Shown here: piece by piece, positions 1 through 6,305 of the stretch
How positions within the stretch are numbered: the stretch's first letter is position 1
Layout: the number at the start of each line of letters is the position of its first letter
From: Sphingomonadales bacterium UBA658
Lineage (GTDB): Bacteria > Pseudomonadota > Alphaproteobacteria > Sphingomonadales > Sphingomonadaceae
DNA: 6,858 nt
NCBI GenBank assembly: GCA_002299195.1
Contig: DBOA01000025.1
Coordinates: 793-7,650, forward strand
Direction of reading: 5' to 3'
Program-made: the position numbers and the translations under genes
The notes under the pieces: generated by a model
Seen by the model: only the letters and a program-made list of their open reading frames with translations
Databases searched by the model: none
Told to the model about the DNA's origin: nothing

Positions 1-1911
1 GCGTTTCTGATTCAGCGCAAAAAACAAGCGGGCGGCCTGACGCCATTATATGACATGGCTTTGTCCTTCGCCGCGTCGGCAGATGATCCGATTTCCGGCG
101 GGCGGCACAAGGTTCTGGGATGTGCGCACACCTTTGTCCCGCCGCAGACCAGCACCATTGCCTCGCATTTGCCCAAAGCCGTTGGCGCCGCGCATTCTTT
201 GGGGCTGGCACGGCGTCTGCAACTGGATGACGCGGTTCTTCCGCATGATTCCATCATTTTATGTTCCTTCGGCGATGCGTCGGCCAACCACTCGACGTCA
301 CAAGGCGCATTCAACGCCGCCTGCTGGGCTGCGTATCAGCATTTGCCAATGCCCATCGTCTTCCTGTGTGAGGATAATGGCATCGGCATTTCGGTGCGGA
401 CGCCCGGTGGATGGATAGCGGCCAACTTCGCGCATCGCCCCGCATTGAAGTATATTGCCTGCGACGGGGCGGACCTGAATGATGCCCTGCGTGGCTGCCA
501 CGAAGCCGTCGCATATGCGCGGTCGCGGCGTAGGCCCGTATTTCTGCATATGCACACGGTGCGTCTCATGGGGCATGCGGGGGCCGATGTTGAATTGAGC
601 TATGCACCGATTGGACAGATCGAAGCCGCGGAAGCGCAAGATCCATTGCTGCACAGCGCGCGCATTTTGCATGAACAAGCGGGCATGTCGGGTGCGGAGA
701 TTGTTGCGCGCTACGAAGATATGCGCGCGCGGGTTGACCGCGTTGCCTTGGATGCGTTGGCAAAGCCGCGGCTTGTCACCGCGCAAGAGGTGATGGCGTC
801 CATCCTGCCAGAGGAAGGCGTCAAGCCATCGCCGCCATTGCCCGATACGGCCGCACGCGACACTCTATTTGCCAAAGACGCGCGCAACCTCGCTAAGCCG
901 GTCACTTTGGCCAAGAGCATCAACTTCGCCTTGGCGGACATCATGCTGCAATATCCCAATGTCGCGGTGTTCGGCGAAGATGTCGCGCGCAAAGGCGGCG
1001 TTTATGGGGTGACACAGGGGCTGCAGGAAAAATTTGGTGCAGCACGTGTGTTTGATACGTTGTTGGACGAACAGACCATCCTTGGGCTTGCCATCGGCAT
1101 GGGGCATAATGGCTTTGTTCCCATCCCCGAAATCCAGTTTCTGGCCTATCTGCACAATGCAGAGGACCAGATCCGGGGCGAAGCGGCGACCTTGTCCTTC
1201 TTTTCAAACCGTCAATATCGCAACCCTATGGTCGTGCGTATCGCTGGCTTGCCCTATCAAAAGGGCTTTGGCGGGCATTTCCACAATGACAACAGCATCG
1301 CTGTCCTTACCGACATTCCCGGTATCATTGTCGCATGTCCGTCCAATGCCGCTGATGCGCCTGCTATGCTGCGTGAATGCGTCCGGCTTGCGCATGAGGA
1401 TGGCCGCGTTGTGATCTTCCTTGAACCCATCGCGCTGTATCACACAACTGACCTTCATGGCGCGGATGATGGGGCGTGGTCTGCGGAATATACAGCGCCG
1501 GCGGAGGCGCGTGACATTGGCTTTGGCGCGCTTGGGCAATTTGGCAATGGCATTGATTTTGCGATTATAACATACGGAAATGGTTATTATTTATCGCGTC
1601 AGGCTGCGCCCGAATTGGAAGCGTTGGGCATCAATCTACGCGTCATTGACCTGCGTTGGTTGCATCCGTTGAATGCGGACGCCATCGTCGCTGCGGTGGC
1701 CGATTGTTCGAATATCCTGATTGTTGATGAAAGCCGCCGATCGGGAAGCCTGAGTGAAAAGCTGGTGACGATATTGACGGAGGCTGGTCGCGGAAACGTT
1801 GTTAGCCGGATTGCCGCCGAAGATTGCTTCATCCCGCTTGGCCCCGCGGCTGAGCTGGTGTTGCCAAGCAAGCAATCGATCGTGGAAGCCGCTAAGGCAG
1901 CGGTCGCATGA
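1..1911 (+). CDS. 2-oxoacid dehydrogenase E1, alpha and beta subunits fused in one chain (5' end missing)
   Basis: The frame is open from base 1, so the true start lies upstream; 636 residues are present and roughly the first 100 of a typical E1-alpha are missing. E1 enzymes bind thiamine diphosphate (ThDP), decarboxylate a 2-oxoacid and pass the acyl group to a lipoyl E2 protein in the cytoplasm. Residues 1-265 are E1-alpha: a ThDP/Mg motif starting G91-D92 and closing at N126 (EDNGIGIS), and an HAGAD loop at H192. After a linker rich in Pro and Ala (about 266-298), residues 299-636 are E1-beta: GEDV at 325-328, the cofactor-activating Glu in LLDEQ (E357), and GGHFHND with H426 and H428. The alpha motif reads GDAS rather than the classical GDG, as in a subfamily of fused E1 proteins I recall from actinobacteria. 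The stop overlaps the next start (ATGA). The substrate cannot be read from the sequence: branched-chain oxoacids, pyruvate or something rarer are all possible. No E2 or E3 gene is visible. The family call is firm, the specificity unknown. Confidence 0.9.
   Translation, partial: AFLIQRKKQAGGLTPLYDMALSFAASADDPISGGRHKVLGCAHTFVPPQTSTIASHLPKAVGAAHSLGLARRLQLDDAVLPHDSIILCSFGDASANHSTSQGAFNAACWAAYQHLPMPIVFLCEDNGIGISVRTPGGWIAANFAHRPALKYIACDGADLNDALRGCHEAVAYARSRRRPVFLHMHTVRLMGHAGADVELSYAPIGQIEAAEAQDPLLHSARILHEQAGMSGAEIVARYEDMRARVDRVALDALAKPRLVTAQEVMASILPEEGVKPSPPLPDTAARDTLFAKDARNLAKPVTLAKSINFALADIMLQYPNVAVFGEDVARKGGVYGVTQGLQEKFGAARVFDTLLDEQTILGLAIGMGHNGFVPIPEIQFLAYLHNAEDQIRGEAATLSFFSNRQYRNPMVVRIAGLPYQKGFGGHFHNDNSIAVLTDIPGIIVACPSNAADAPAMLRECVRLAHEDGRVVIFLEPIALYHTTDLHGADDGAWSAEYTAPAEARDIGFGALGQFGNGIDFAIITYGNGYYLSRQAAPELEALGINLRVIDLRWLHPLNADAIVAAVADCSNILIVDESRRSGSLSEKLVTILTEAGRGNVVSRIAAEDCFIPLGPAAELVLPSKQSIVEAAKAAVA
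1889..1903 (+). promoter_or_regulatory. Hairpin carrying the Shine-Dalgarno of the acyltransferase gene in its loop
   Basis: CCGCT (1889-1893) can pair with AGCGG (1899-1903), leaving the loop AAGGC. The AAGG in this loop (1894-1897) is the best ribosome-binding candidate for the ATG at 1908, with a 10-base spacer. The element lies inside the last codons of the E1 gene, so ribosomes finishing E1 would melt it, which fits coupling of the two genes. The pairing is seen in the sequence; any function is inferred. A five-pair stem in GC-rich DNA can also arise by chance. Confidence 0.3.
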
Positions 1912-2942
1912 AGAAGCGCGCATTGGTCGTTTGCCCGGGGCGCGGCACATATAACGCGTCTGAGCTTGGATATCTGCAGAAGCACCATGCAGCGCGCGCC
2001 GATGTTGTCGGCATTGTCGATGCGGTCCGCGCGGAAAAGGGCCAAGTGCCGGTATCGGCGCTCGATAAAGCCGAGAAATATGCGCCATCGGTGCATATGA
2101 CCGGCGATAATGCATCCCCGCTGATTTACGCATCTGCCCTGGCTGATTTCGCTGCGATTGATCGTGAACGCTTCGATGTCGTTGCGGTGACCGGCAATTC
2201 GATGGGCTGGTATCTCGCGCTTGCCTGTGCGGGGATCGTCGATCTGGCGGCGGGTGCGCGGCTTGTGAACAATATGGGCCTGTTGATGCATGAACATGGC
2301 ACCGGCGGGCAAATCGTATGGCCGATTGTTGATGCTAACTGGAACATTGACGCAAAAAAAGTTAATTTTGCGAATGCTTTAATAGATGAATCGCATAATA
2401 TTTCTGATATATCTATATCGGTGTCGATACGGCTTGGCGGGATGGTTGTCTTCGCTGGCGACGAAGCCGGACTGAAGTGGCTGGCCGAAAAACTGCCGAA
2501 GGACGACCGCTTCCCATTGCGCCTAATGCACCATGCGGCATTTCACAGTCCGTTGCTGCAGCATATCGTGCCGATGGCGCGTGCGCAGAATCCCGTGGCA
2601 GATTTCGGTTTCGGTAACATTCCGGCAATTGACGGGCAGGGTAAGATTTGGTCGCCACATGCCTTTAGCGCGGACGCGATCTACGCCTACACGCTTGGCG
2701 CGCAGTTGACCGAGACATATGATTTTAGCCGCGCAGTGCAGGTTGCCGCCGCAGAATTCGCACCGGACGTGGTGATTGTTCTTGGGCCCGGAACGACCTT
2801 GGGTGCGCCAACGGCACAAGCGCTGATCGCATCGGGTTGGCGCGGCCTTTCGGGCAAAGCAGACTTTCAGGTACGGCAACAAAACGAACCCATATTGATT
2901 TCCATGGGTATGGACGAACAGCGCGGCTGGGCATTACGTTAA
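1908..2942 (+). CDS. FabD-fold acyltransferase lacking the malonate-binding arginine
   Basis: This 344-residue protein is slightly longer than FabD (about 310) and aligns with it almost end to end. It has an N-terminal PGRGTY (10-15; FabD has PGQGSQ), the nucleophile elbow GNSMG with S98 (FabD GHSLG), the catalytic His H213 in AAFHSPLL, Q266 matching FabD Gln250, and a LGPGTTLG turn (292-299). FabD moves malonyl from CoA to acyl carrier protein. Here the Arg that holds the malonyl carboxylate (Arg117 in E. coli) is M123, in an ungapped stretch from S98. Oxyanion-loop Gln11 is R12, and the residue before the nucleophile is Asn. A malonyltransferase label would therefore probably be wrong; a non-carboxylated acyl group is more likely. 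The start is fixed by the ATGA overlap with the E1 gene, which suggests the two proteins work together. Residues 145-174 are encoded by an unusually AT-rich stretch. The fold is firm; donor and acceptor are unknown. Confidence 0.85.
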   Translation: MKKRALVVCPGRGTYNASELGYLQKHHAARADVVGIVDAVRAEKGQVPVSALDKAEKYAPSVHMTGDNASPLIYASALADFAAIDRERFDVVAVTGNSMGWYLALACAGIVDLAAGARLVNNMGLLMHEHGTGGQIVWPIVDANWNIDAKKVNFANALIDESHNISDISISVSIRLGGMVVFAGDEAGLKWLAEKLPKDDRFPLRLMHHAAFHSPLLQHIVPMARAQNPVADFGFGNIPAIDGQGKIWSPHAFSADAIYAYTLGAQLTETYDFSRAVQVAAAEFAPDVVIVLGPGTTLGAPTAQALIASGWRGLSGKADFQVRQQNEPILISMGMDEQRGWALR

Positions 2943-2955
2943 ACGTTGCATACGA

Positions 2956-2974
2956 ATAAGCGCTAGACGCTTGT
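2956..2974 (+). other. Small hairpin just after the acyltransferase stop, possible weak terminator
   Basis: AAGCG (2958-2962) pairs with CGCTT (2968-2972) around the loop CTAGA. A U·G and an A-U pair extend it outward, to seven pairs in all. It starts 14 bases after the TAA stop of the upstream gene, where a terminator would be expected. No T-run follows, so it does not meet the usual picture of an intrinsic terminator. It may instead protect the 3' end of the upstream mRNA, or have no role. Confidence 0.25.
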
Positions 2975-2975
2975 G

Positions 2976-2992
2976 CCCTTCAGGATAAAGGG
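2976..2992 (+). other. Small hairpin CCCTT/AAGGG in the zwf leader
   Basis: CCCTT (2976-2980) is exactly complementary to AAGGG (2988-2992), with a seven-base loop. The right arm is part of the purine run AAAGGGGAA, which resembles a Shine-Dalgarno sequence but has no credible ATG or GTG start at the right distance. The element is short, and its meaning depends on whether this stretch is transcribed. Confidence 0.2.
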
Positions 2993-3003
2993 GAACGCGA
3001 TTG

Positions 3004-3028
3004 GTAAGGCGACCGACCGGTGCCTTGC
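3004..3028 (+). promoter_or_regulatory. Ten-pair hairpin directly upstream of the zwf ribosome-binding site
   Basis: GTAAGGC (3004-3010) pairs with GCCTTGC (3022-3028), including one U·G pair. After a single bulged G (3011), ACC (3012-3014) pairs with GGT (3019-3021) around the tetraloop GACC. This is the strongest inverted repeat I found in non-coding DNA in the window. It ends two bases before the GGAG ribosome-binding site, where it could affect ribosome access or mRNA stability. It also buries the in-frame GTG at 3020, which argues against that codon as the zwf start. The pairing is observed; the regulatory role is inferred. Confidence 0.4.
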
Positions 3029-3030
3029 AT

Positions 3031-3034
3031 GGAG
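3031..3034 (+). promoter_or_regulatory. Shine-Dalgarno of zwf, deciding its start
   Basis: GGAG lies 9 bases before the ATG at 3044. Other in-frame starts are GTG 3020, ATG 3029 and ATG 3050. The first has no purine-rich site and sits in a hairpin; the second overlaps this GGAG. The start at 3044 also gives the N-terminal length expected for the family. The same GGAG with a 9-base spacer occurs before edd. Confidence 0.6.
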
Positions 3035-3043
3035 ACGGACAGA

Positions 3044-4489
3044 ATGAGCATGCACAGTTCCACCTTGCTGTTGTTTGGGGCCACGGGTGACCTTTCACGA
3101 CGAATGCTGCTGCCGTCCTTATATGCGCTGCATGCCGATGGCCTGATTAATCCAGACCTGCGTATTTTTGGCACTGCGCGTAGCACACTTACCGATGATT
3201 GCTTTCGCGATATGGCACGCGCGGCATTGTGCGAATTTCTGCCCGATGACCGCAAGGCCGAGGGCCTGATTGACGCGTTTCTGCAGAGGCTTTCTTATGT
3301 CGCGCTGGATGCTTCCGATCCGCAAGGCTTTGCCGCATTGGCGGACAAGATTGGGGACATATCGGGCGGATTGTCGATTTTCCTGTCGACCGCGCCATCT
3401 TTGTTTGAACCAACGATAAAGGGCCTCCACAATGCCGGCCTGTCTGGCGAAAATGTCCGCATTGGTTTGGAAAAGCCATTGGGCAATGATTTGGCGTCAT
3501 CGCAGCATATTAATGACGCCGTGAACGCGGTTTTCCCGGAAGCACGCACGTTCCGCATCGACCATTATCTGGGCAAGGAAACGGTCCAGAACCTGATGGC
3601 GCTTCGTTTTGCCAACATGCTGTTTGAACCGCTGTGGAATGCCAATGCCATTGAGCATGTGCAGATCACCGTGAGCGAGACCGTCGGGCTTGAGGGGCGA
3701 GCCGGATTTTATGACGATACCGGCGCGCTGCGGGACATGGTGCAAAACCATATGCTGCAATTGCTTGCGCTGACGGCAATGGAGCCACCGGCAAGTCTGG
3801 ATGCGACGGCCATTCGCGATGAAAAGGTAAAGGTCCTGCGCGCGCTGCGTCCGGTGGTCGAAGGTGACGTCGTGACCGGGCAATATAATGAAGGTGCGGT
3901 CAACGGCGAAGCGGTCAAAGGCTATGACGCGGACCTCGGCAAGCCATCTGACACCGAAACCTTTGTCGCAATTAAAGCCTATGTCGACAATTGGCGGTGG
4001 CAGGGCGTGCCGTTTTTCCTGCGCACCGGAAAGCGTTTGCCCGAACGCCGGAGCGAAATCGTGATCCAGTTCAAACCCGTGCCCCACAATGTGTTCAAGG
4101 ACCGTGGCGGTCGGCTGGAGGCAAATACGCTGGTGATCCGGTTACAGCCGGAGGAATATGTTCGGCTATTGGTGATGGCGAAAGAACCCGGGCTGGATCG
4201 CGGCGGGGTCACTTTGCGCGAAGTGCCGCTTGATCTGTCACTCACCGCCGCCTTTGCCGGGTCACGACGGCGGATTGCCTATGAACGCCTGCTTCTCGAC
4301 CTCATAGAAGGCGACCAGACGCTATTTGTCCGCCGTGATGAGGTTGAGGCCCAGTGGAAGTGGATCGATGCCATACGGGCGCTGTGGGACGCGACAGCGT
4401 TGAAGCCAAAGGGCTATGGTGCCGGCAGCTGGGGCCCCAATGCGGCGATTGCACTCACCGAACGTGATGGAGTGAGCTGGCATGAGTAA
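3044..4489 (+). CDS. zwf: Glucose-6-phosphate 1-dehydrogenase
   Basis: Zwf oxidises glucose 6-phosphate to 6-phosphogluconolactone with NAD(P)+ in the cytoplasm, the entry to the Entner-Doudoroff (ED) pathway. From the ATG at 3044 it is 481 residues, normal for the family. The Rossmann motif is FGATGDL (11-17). R46 in GTARS matches the Arg that contacts the NADP 2'-phosphate in the Leuconostoc enzyme. EKPLG is at 143-147, the signature RIDHYLGKE at 171-179 (D173, H174, K178), the catalytic-base His in QNH at H236, and the substrate-site RTGKR at 327-331. Met21 replaces the Lys21 of Leuconostoc G6PDH; the Zymomonas enzyme, as I remember it, also has Met here, so this looks like a lineage trait and not a defect. 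The last 8 bases overlap edd, so the two are translationally linked. Whether NAD+ or NADP+ is preferred cannot be settled from sequence alone. The function is secure. Confidence 0.97.
   Translation: MSMHSSTLLLFGATGDLSRRMLLPSLYALHADGLINPDLRIFGTARSTLTDDCFRDMARAALCEFLPDDRKAEGLIDAFLQRLSYVALDASDPQGFAALADKIGDISGGLSIFLSTAPSLFEPTIKGLHNAGLSGENVRIGLEKPLGNDLASSQHINDAVNAVFPEARTFRIDHYLGKETVQNLMALRFANMLFEPLWNANAIEHVQITVSETVGLEGRAGFYDDTGALRDMVQNHMLQLLALTAMEPPASLDATAIRDEKVKVLRALRPVVEGDVVTGQYNEGAVNGEAVKGYDADLGKPSDTETFVAIKAYVDNWRWQGVPFFLRTGKRLPERRSEIVIQFKPVPHNVFKDRGGRLEANTLVIRLQPEEYVRLLVMAKEPGLDRGGVTLREVPLDLSLTAAFAGSRRRIAYERLLLDLIEGDQTLFVRRDEVEAQWKWIDAIRALWDATALKPKGYGAGSWGPNAAIALTERDGVSWHE
4469..4472 (+). promoter_or_regulatory. 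Shine-Dalgarno of edd inside the zwf 3' end
   Basis: GGAG sits 9 bases before the ATG at 4482, the same arrangement as before zwf. This favours ATG 4482 (8-base overlap with zwf) over the in-frame ATG at 4491, which would start one base after the zwf stop codon. Confidence 0.55.
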
Positions 4490-6305
4490 AATGCACGCAA
4501 CCGTTGAAGCCGTCACCGCGCGCATCATCGAACGATCGAAGCCCGGGCGTAAGGCCTATCTCGACCTGATCGCCAAGCAACGTGATGCAGGCGTAAACCG
4601 GCCCACGTTAAGCTGCGGCAATCTGGCGCATGGCTTTGCCGCGAGCGGTGAGGATAAGCCCGCCATTCGCGGCGGCAAAGCGATGAACATCGGCATTGTC
4701 AGTGCCTATAACGACATGCTGTCGGCGCATCAGCCATATGGCCGCTACCCCGAGCAAATGAAAATATTCGCGCGCGAAGTTGGCGCGACAGCACAGGTCG
4801 CAGGGGCCGTGCCCGCGATGTGCGATGGGGTGACGCAGGGGCAGGATTCGATGGAGCTGTCGTTGTTCAGCCGCGATGTCATTGCCATGGCAACAGCGGT
4901 TGGCCTTAGCCACGGGATGTTTGAAAGCGTCGCGATGTTGGGCATTTGTGACAAGATCGTCCCCGGCCTTCTGATCGGTGCGTTGCGCTTTGGCCATTTG
5001 CCGACGATCCTCGTGCCCGCAGGCCCAATGCCGTCGGGCCTCGCCAACAAAGAAAAACAGCGTGTCCGTCAGCTATATGCAGAGGGCAAGGTCGGCCGCG
5101 CCGAATTGCTGGAGGCGGAAGCCGCGTCCTACCATGGCGCTGGCACATGTACTTTTTACGGCACCGCCAATTCCAACCAGATGATGATGGAGGTCATGGG
5201 GCTGCATATCCCGGGCGCCGCGTTCATCAATCCGGGGAACAAGCTGCGCACCGAATTGACGCGGGCTGCCGTACATCGGTTGAGCGAAATTGGCTGGGAC
5301 GGTGACGATTACCGGCCCTTGGGCCTGTGCGTCGACGAAAAAGCAATCGTCAACGCCTGTGTCGGTTTGCTGGCCACGGGCGGATCGACGAACCATGCGC
5401 TGCACATTCCGGCCATCGCGCGCGCAGCGGGTATCGTCATCGATTGGGAAGATTTGGATCAGTTGTCGGCAGTGGTGCCGTTGATCGCCCGCGTGTATCC
5501 GAATGGCTCGGGCGATGTGAACCATTTCCATGCCGCAGGCGGAATAGGCTATGTCATCCGCGAACTGATAAACGCGGGGCTTCTCCACCGCGATATCATG
5601 ACCGTCGCGGGCAAGGATTTGGCGGATTATGGACGTGAGCCGATGTTGGAAGAGGACAAGCTTGTGTGGCGTGATGCCCCTGCGGTGACCGCCGATGACA
5701 CAATGCTGCGTCCGCCGTCCGCGCCGTTCAGCCCCGATGGCGGCATGCGTCTGGTAACGGGTAATTTGGGTCGTGCGACGTTCAAGACCAGCGCGGTTGA
5801 TCCGGCACGCTGGACCATCGAAGCACCGGTGCGCGTATTTCATGAACAAAATGATGTTCTTGCAGCCTTTAAGGCGGGCGAGCTTGATCGCGATGTCATT
5901 GTCGTCATCCGTTTTCAGGGGCCTGCCGCCAATGGCATGCCCGAACTCCACAAGCTGACGCCGCCATTGGGTGTGTTGCAGGATAAGGGCTTTAACGTGG
6001 CGCTCGTGACCGACGGGCGTATGTCCGGCGCATCGGGCAAAGTGCCCGCGGCGATCCATTTAAGTCCCGAGGCTGCACGTGGCGGGGCCATTGCGAAGCT
6101 TCAGGATGGCGATATCGTGCGCCTGTGCGCCACCAACGGCACATTGTCCGTGCTGGTCGACGACAGCGAATGGGCCGGTCGCGCACCAGCCCCGACGCCC
6201 GTGGCGCACATGGGAACTGGACGCGAGCTGTTTGCAATGATGCGTGCCACGGCCGATGAAGCGGAAAAGGGCGGGTCAGCCATGCTCGCGGCGGCAGGGC
6301 TATGA
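4482..6305 (+). CDS. edd: 6-phosphogluconate dehydratase
   Basis: Edd dehydrates 6-phosphogluconate to 2-keto-3-deoxy-6-phosphogluconate, the defining step of the Entner-Doudoroff pathway. It belongs to the IlvD/Edd family of iron-sulphur dehydratases. The 607 residues match the usual length of about 600. Visible motifs are SCGNLAHGF (C45), CDGVTQGQ (C114), the family signature CDKIVPG (C156), GTCTFYGTANSNQM (C223), and the C-terminal signature TDGRMSGASGK (510-520) with S515 in the position of the catalytic Ser of dihydroxy-acid dehydratases. By comparison with that family, C45, C156 and C223 are the probable cluster ligands. GTCTFYGTANSNQM and PNKEKQR-like stretches (ANKEKQR here) mark it as Edd and not IlvD. 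It overlaps zwf by 8 bases and glk by 4 (ATGA), so it sits in the middle of one operon. Cluster loss would make it oxygen-sensitive, a known weakness of the family. No breaks or odd composition were seen. Very confident. Confidence 0.97.
   Translation: MSKMHATVEAVTARIIERSKPGRKAYLDLIAKQRDAGVNRPTLSCGNLAHGFAASGEDKPAIRGGKAMNIGIVSAYNDMLSAHQPYGRYPEQMKIFAREVGATAQVAGAVPAMCDGVTQGQDSMELSLFSRDVIAMATAVGLSHGMFESVAMLGICDKIVPGLLIGALRFGHLPTILVPAGPMPSGLANKEKQRVRQLYAEGKVGRAELLEAEAASYHGAGTCTFYGTANSNQMMMEVMGLHIPGAAFINPGNKLRTELTRAAVHRLSEIGWDGDDYRPLGLCVDEKAIVNACVGLLATGGSTNHALHIPAIARAAGIVIDWEDLDQLSAVVPLIARVYPNGSGDVNHFHAAGGIGYVIRELINAGLLHRDIMTVAGKDLADYGREPMLEEDKLVWRDAPAVTADDTMLRPPSAPFSPDGGMRLVTGNLGRATFKTSAVDPARWTIEAPVRVFHEQNDVLAAFKAGELDRDVIVVIRFQGPAANGMPELHKLTPPLGVLQDKGFNVALVTDGRMSGASGKVPAAIHLSPEAARGGAIAKLQDGDIVRLCATNGTLSVLVDDSEWAGRAPAPTPVAHMGTGRELFAMMRATADEAEKGGSAMLAAAGL

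Larger units (their letters stand above)
2943..3043 (+). promoter_or_regulatory. Intergenic leader before zwf with three potential hairpins
   Basis: This is the only gap of any size in the window and probably separates two transcription units. It can fold into 2956-2974, 2976-2992 and 3004-3028, followed by the zwf ribosome-binding site. No convincing sigma-70-type -35/-10 pair was found; GATAAA at 2984-2989 is a weak -10 candidate without a good partner. No inverted repeat resembling a known sugar-acid regulator operator such as that of HexR was recognised. The zwf promoter may lie here or in the 3' end of the acyltransferase gene. If it lies in the gene end, the hairpins would form a structured 5' leader. 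Confidence 0.4.

Noticed and set aside
1558..1600. AT-rich patch near the end of the E1 gene
   Set aside because: It encodes a conserved segment of E1-beta (ITYGNG), so it is not an insertion or transferred piece; local codon choice explains it.
1599..2312. Reverse-strand open frame of 237 codons across the E1-acyltransferase junction
   Set aside because: Antisense to both coupled genes, no domain recognised, composition typical of a shadow frame.
2956..2974. Firm intrinsic terminator after the acyltransferase gene
   Set aside because: Stem is short and no T-run follows, so it is listed only as a low-confidence hairpin.
3020..3043. GTG at 3020 as an eight-residue longer zwf start
   Set aside because: It sits inside the strongest hairpin and lacks a ribosome-binding site, while ATG 3044 has GGAG at 9 bases and matches the family length.
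2973..3047. 24-codon frame from GTG 2973 whose TGA overlaps the zwf ATG
   Set aside because: The stop-start overlap is attractive, but no Shine-Dalgarno precedes the GTG and the peptide shows nothing recognisable.
3001..3090. Possible leader peptide: TTG start at 3001, 7 bases after AAGGGG, stop at 3088-3090 inside zwf
   Set aside because: TTG start, no regulatory codon run, and the ribosome-binding site is partly paired in a hairpin; too weak to list as a gene.
5073..6059. Reverse-strand open frame of 328 codons across edd
   Set aside because: It lies wholly antisense to a clear edd gene, its translation is rich in Arg, His and Gln with no recognisable domain, and long antisense frames are expected from GC-biased codon use.
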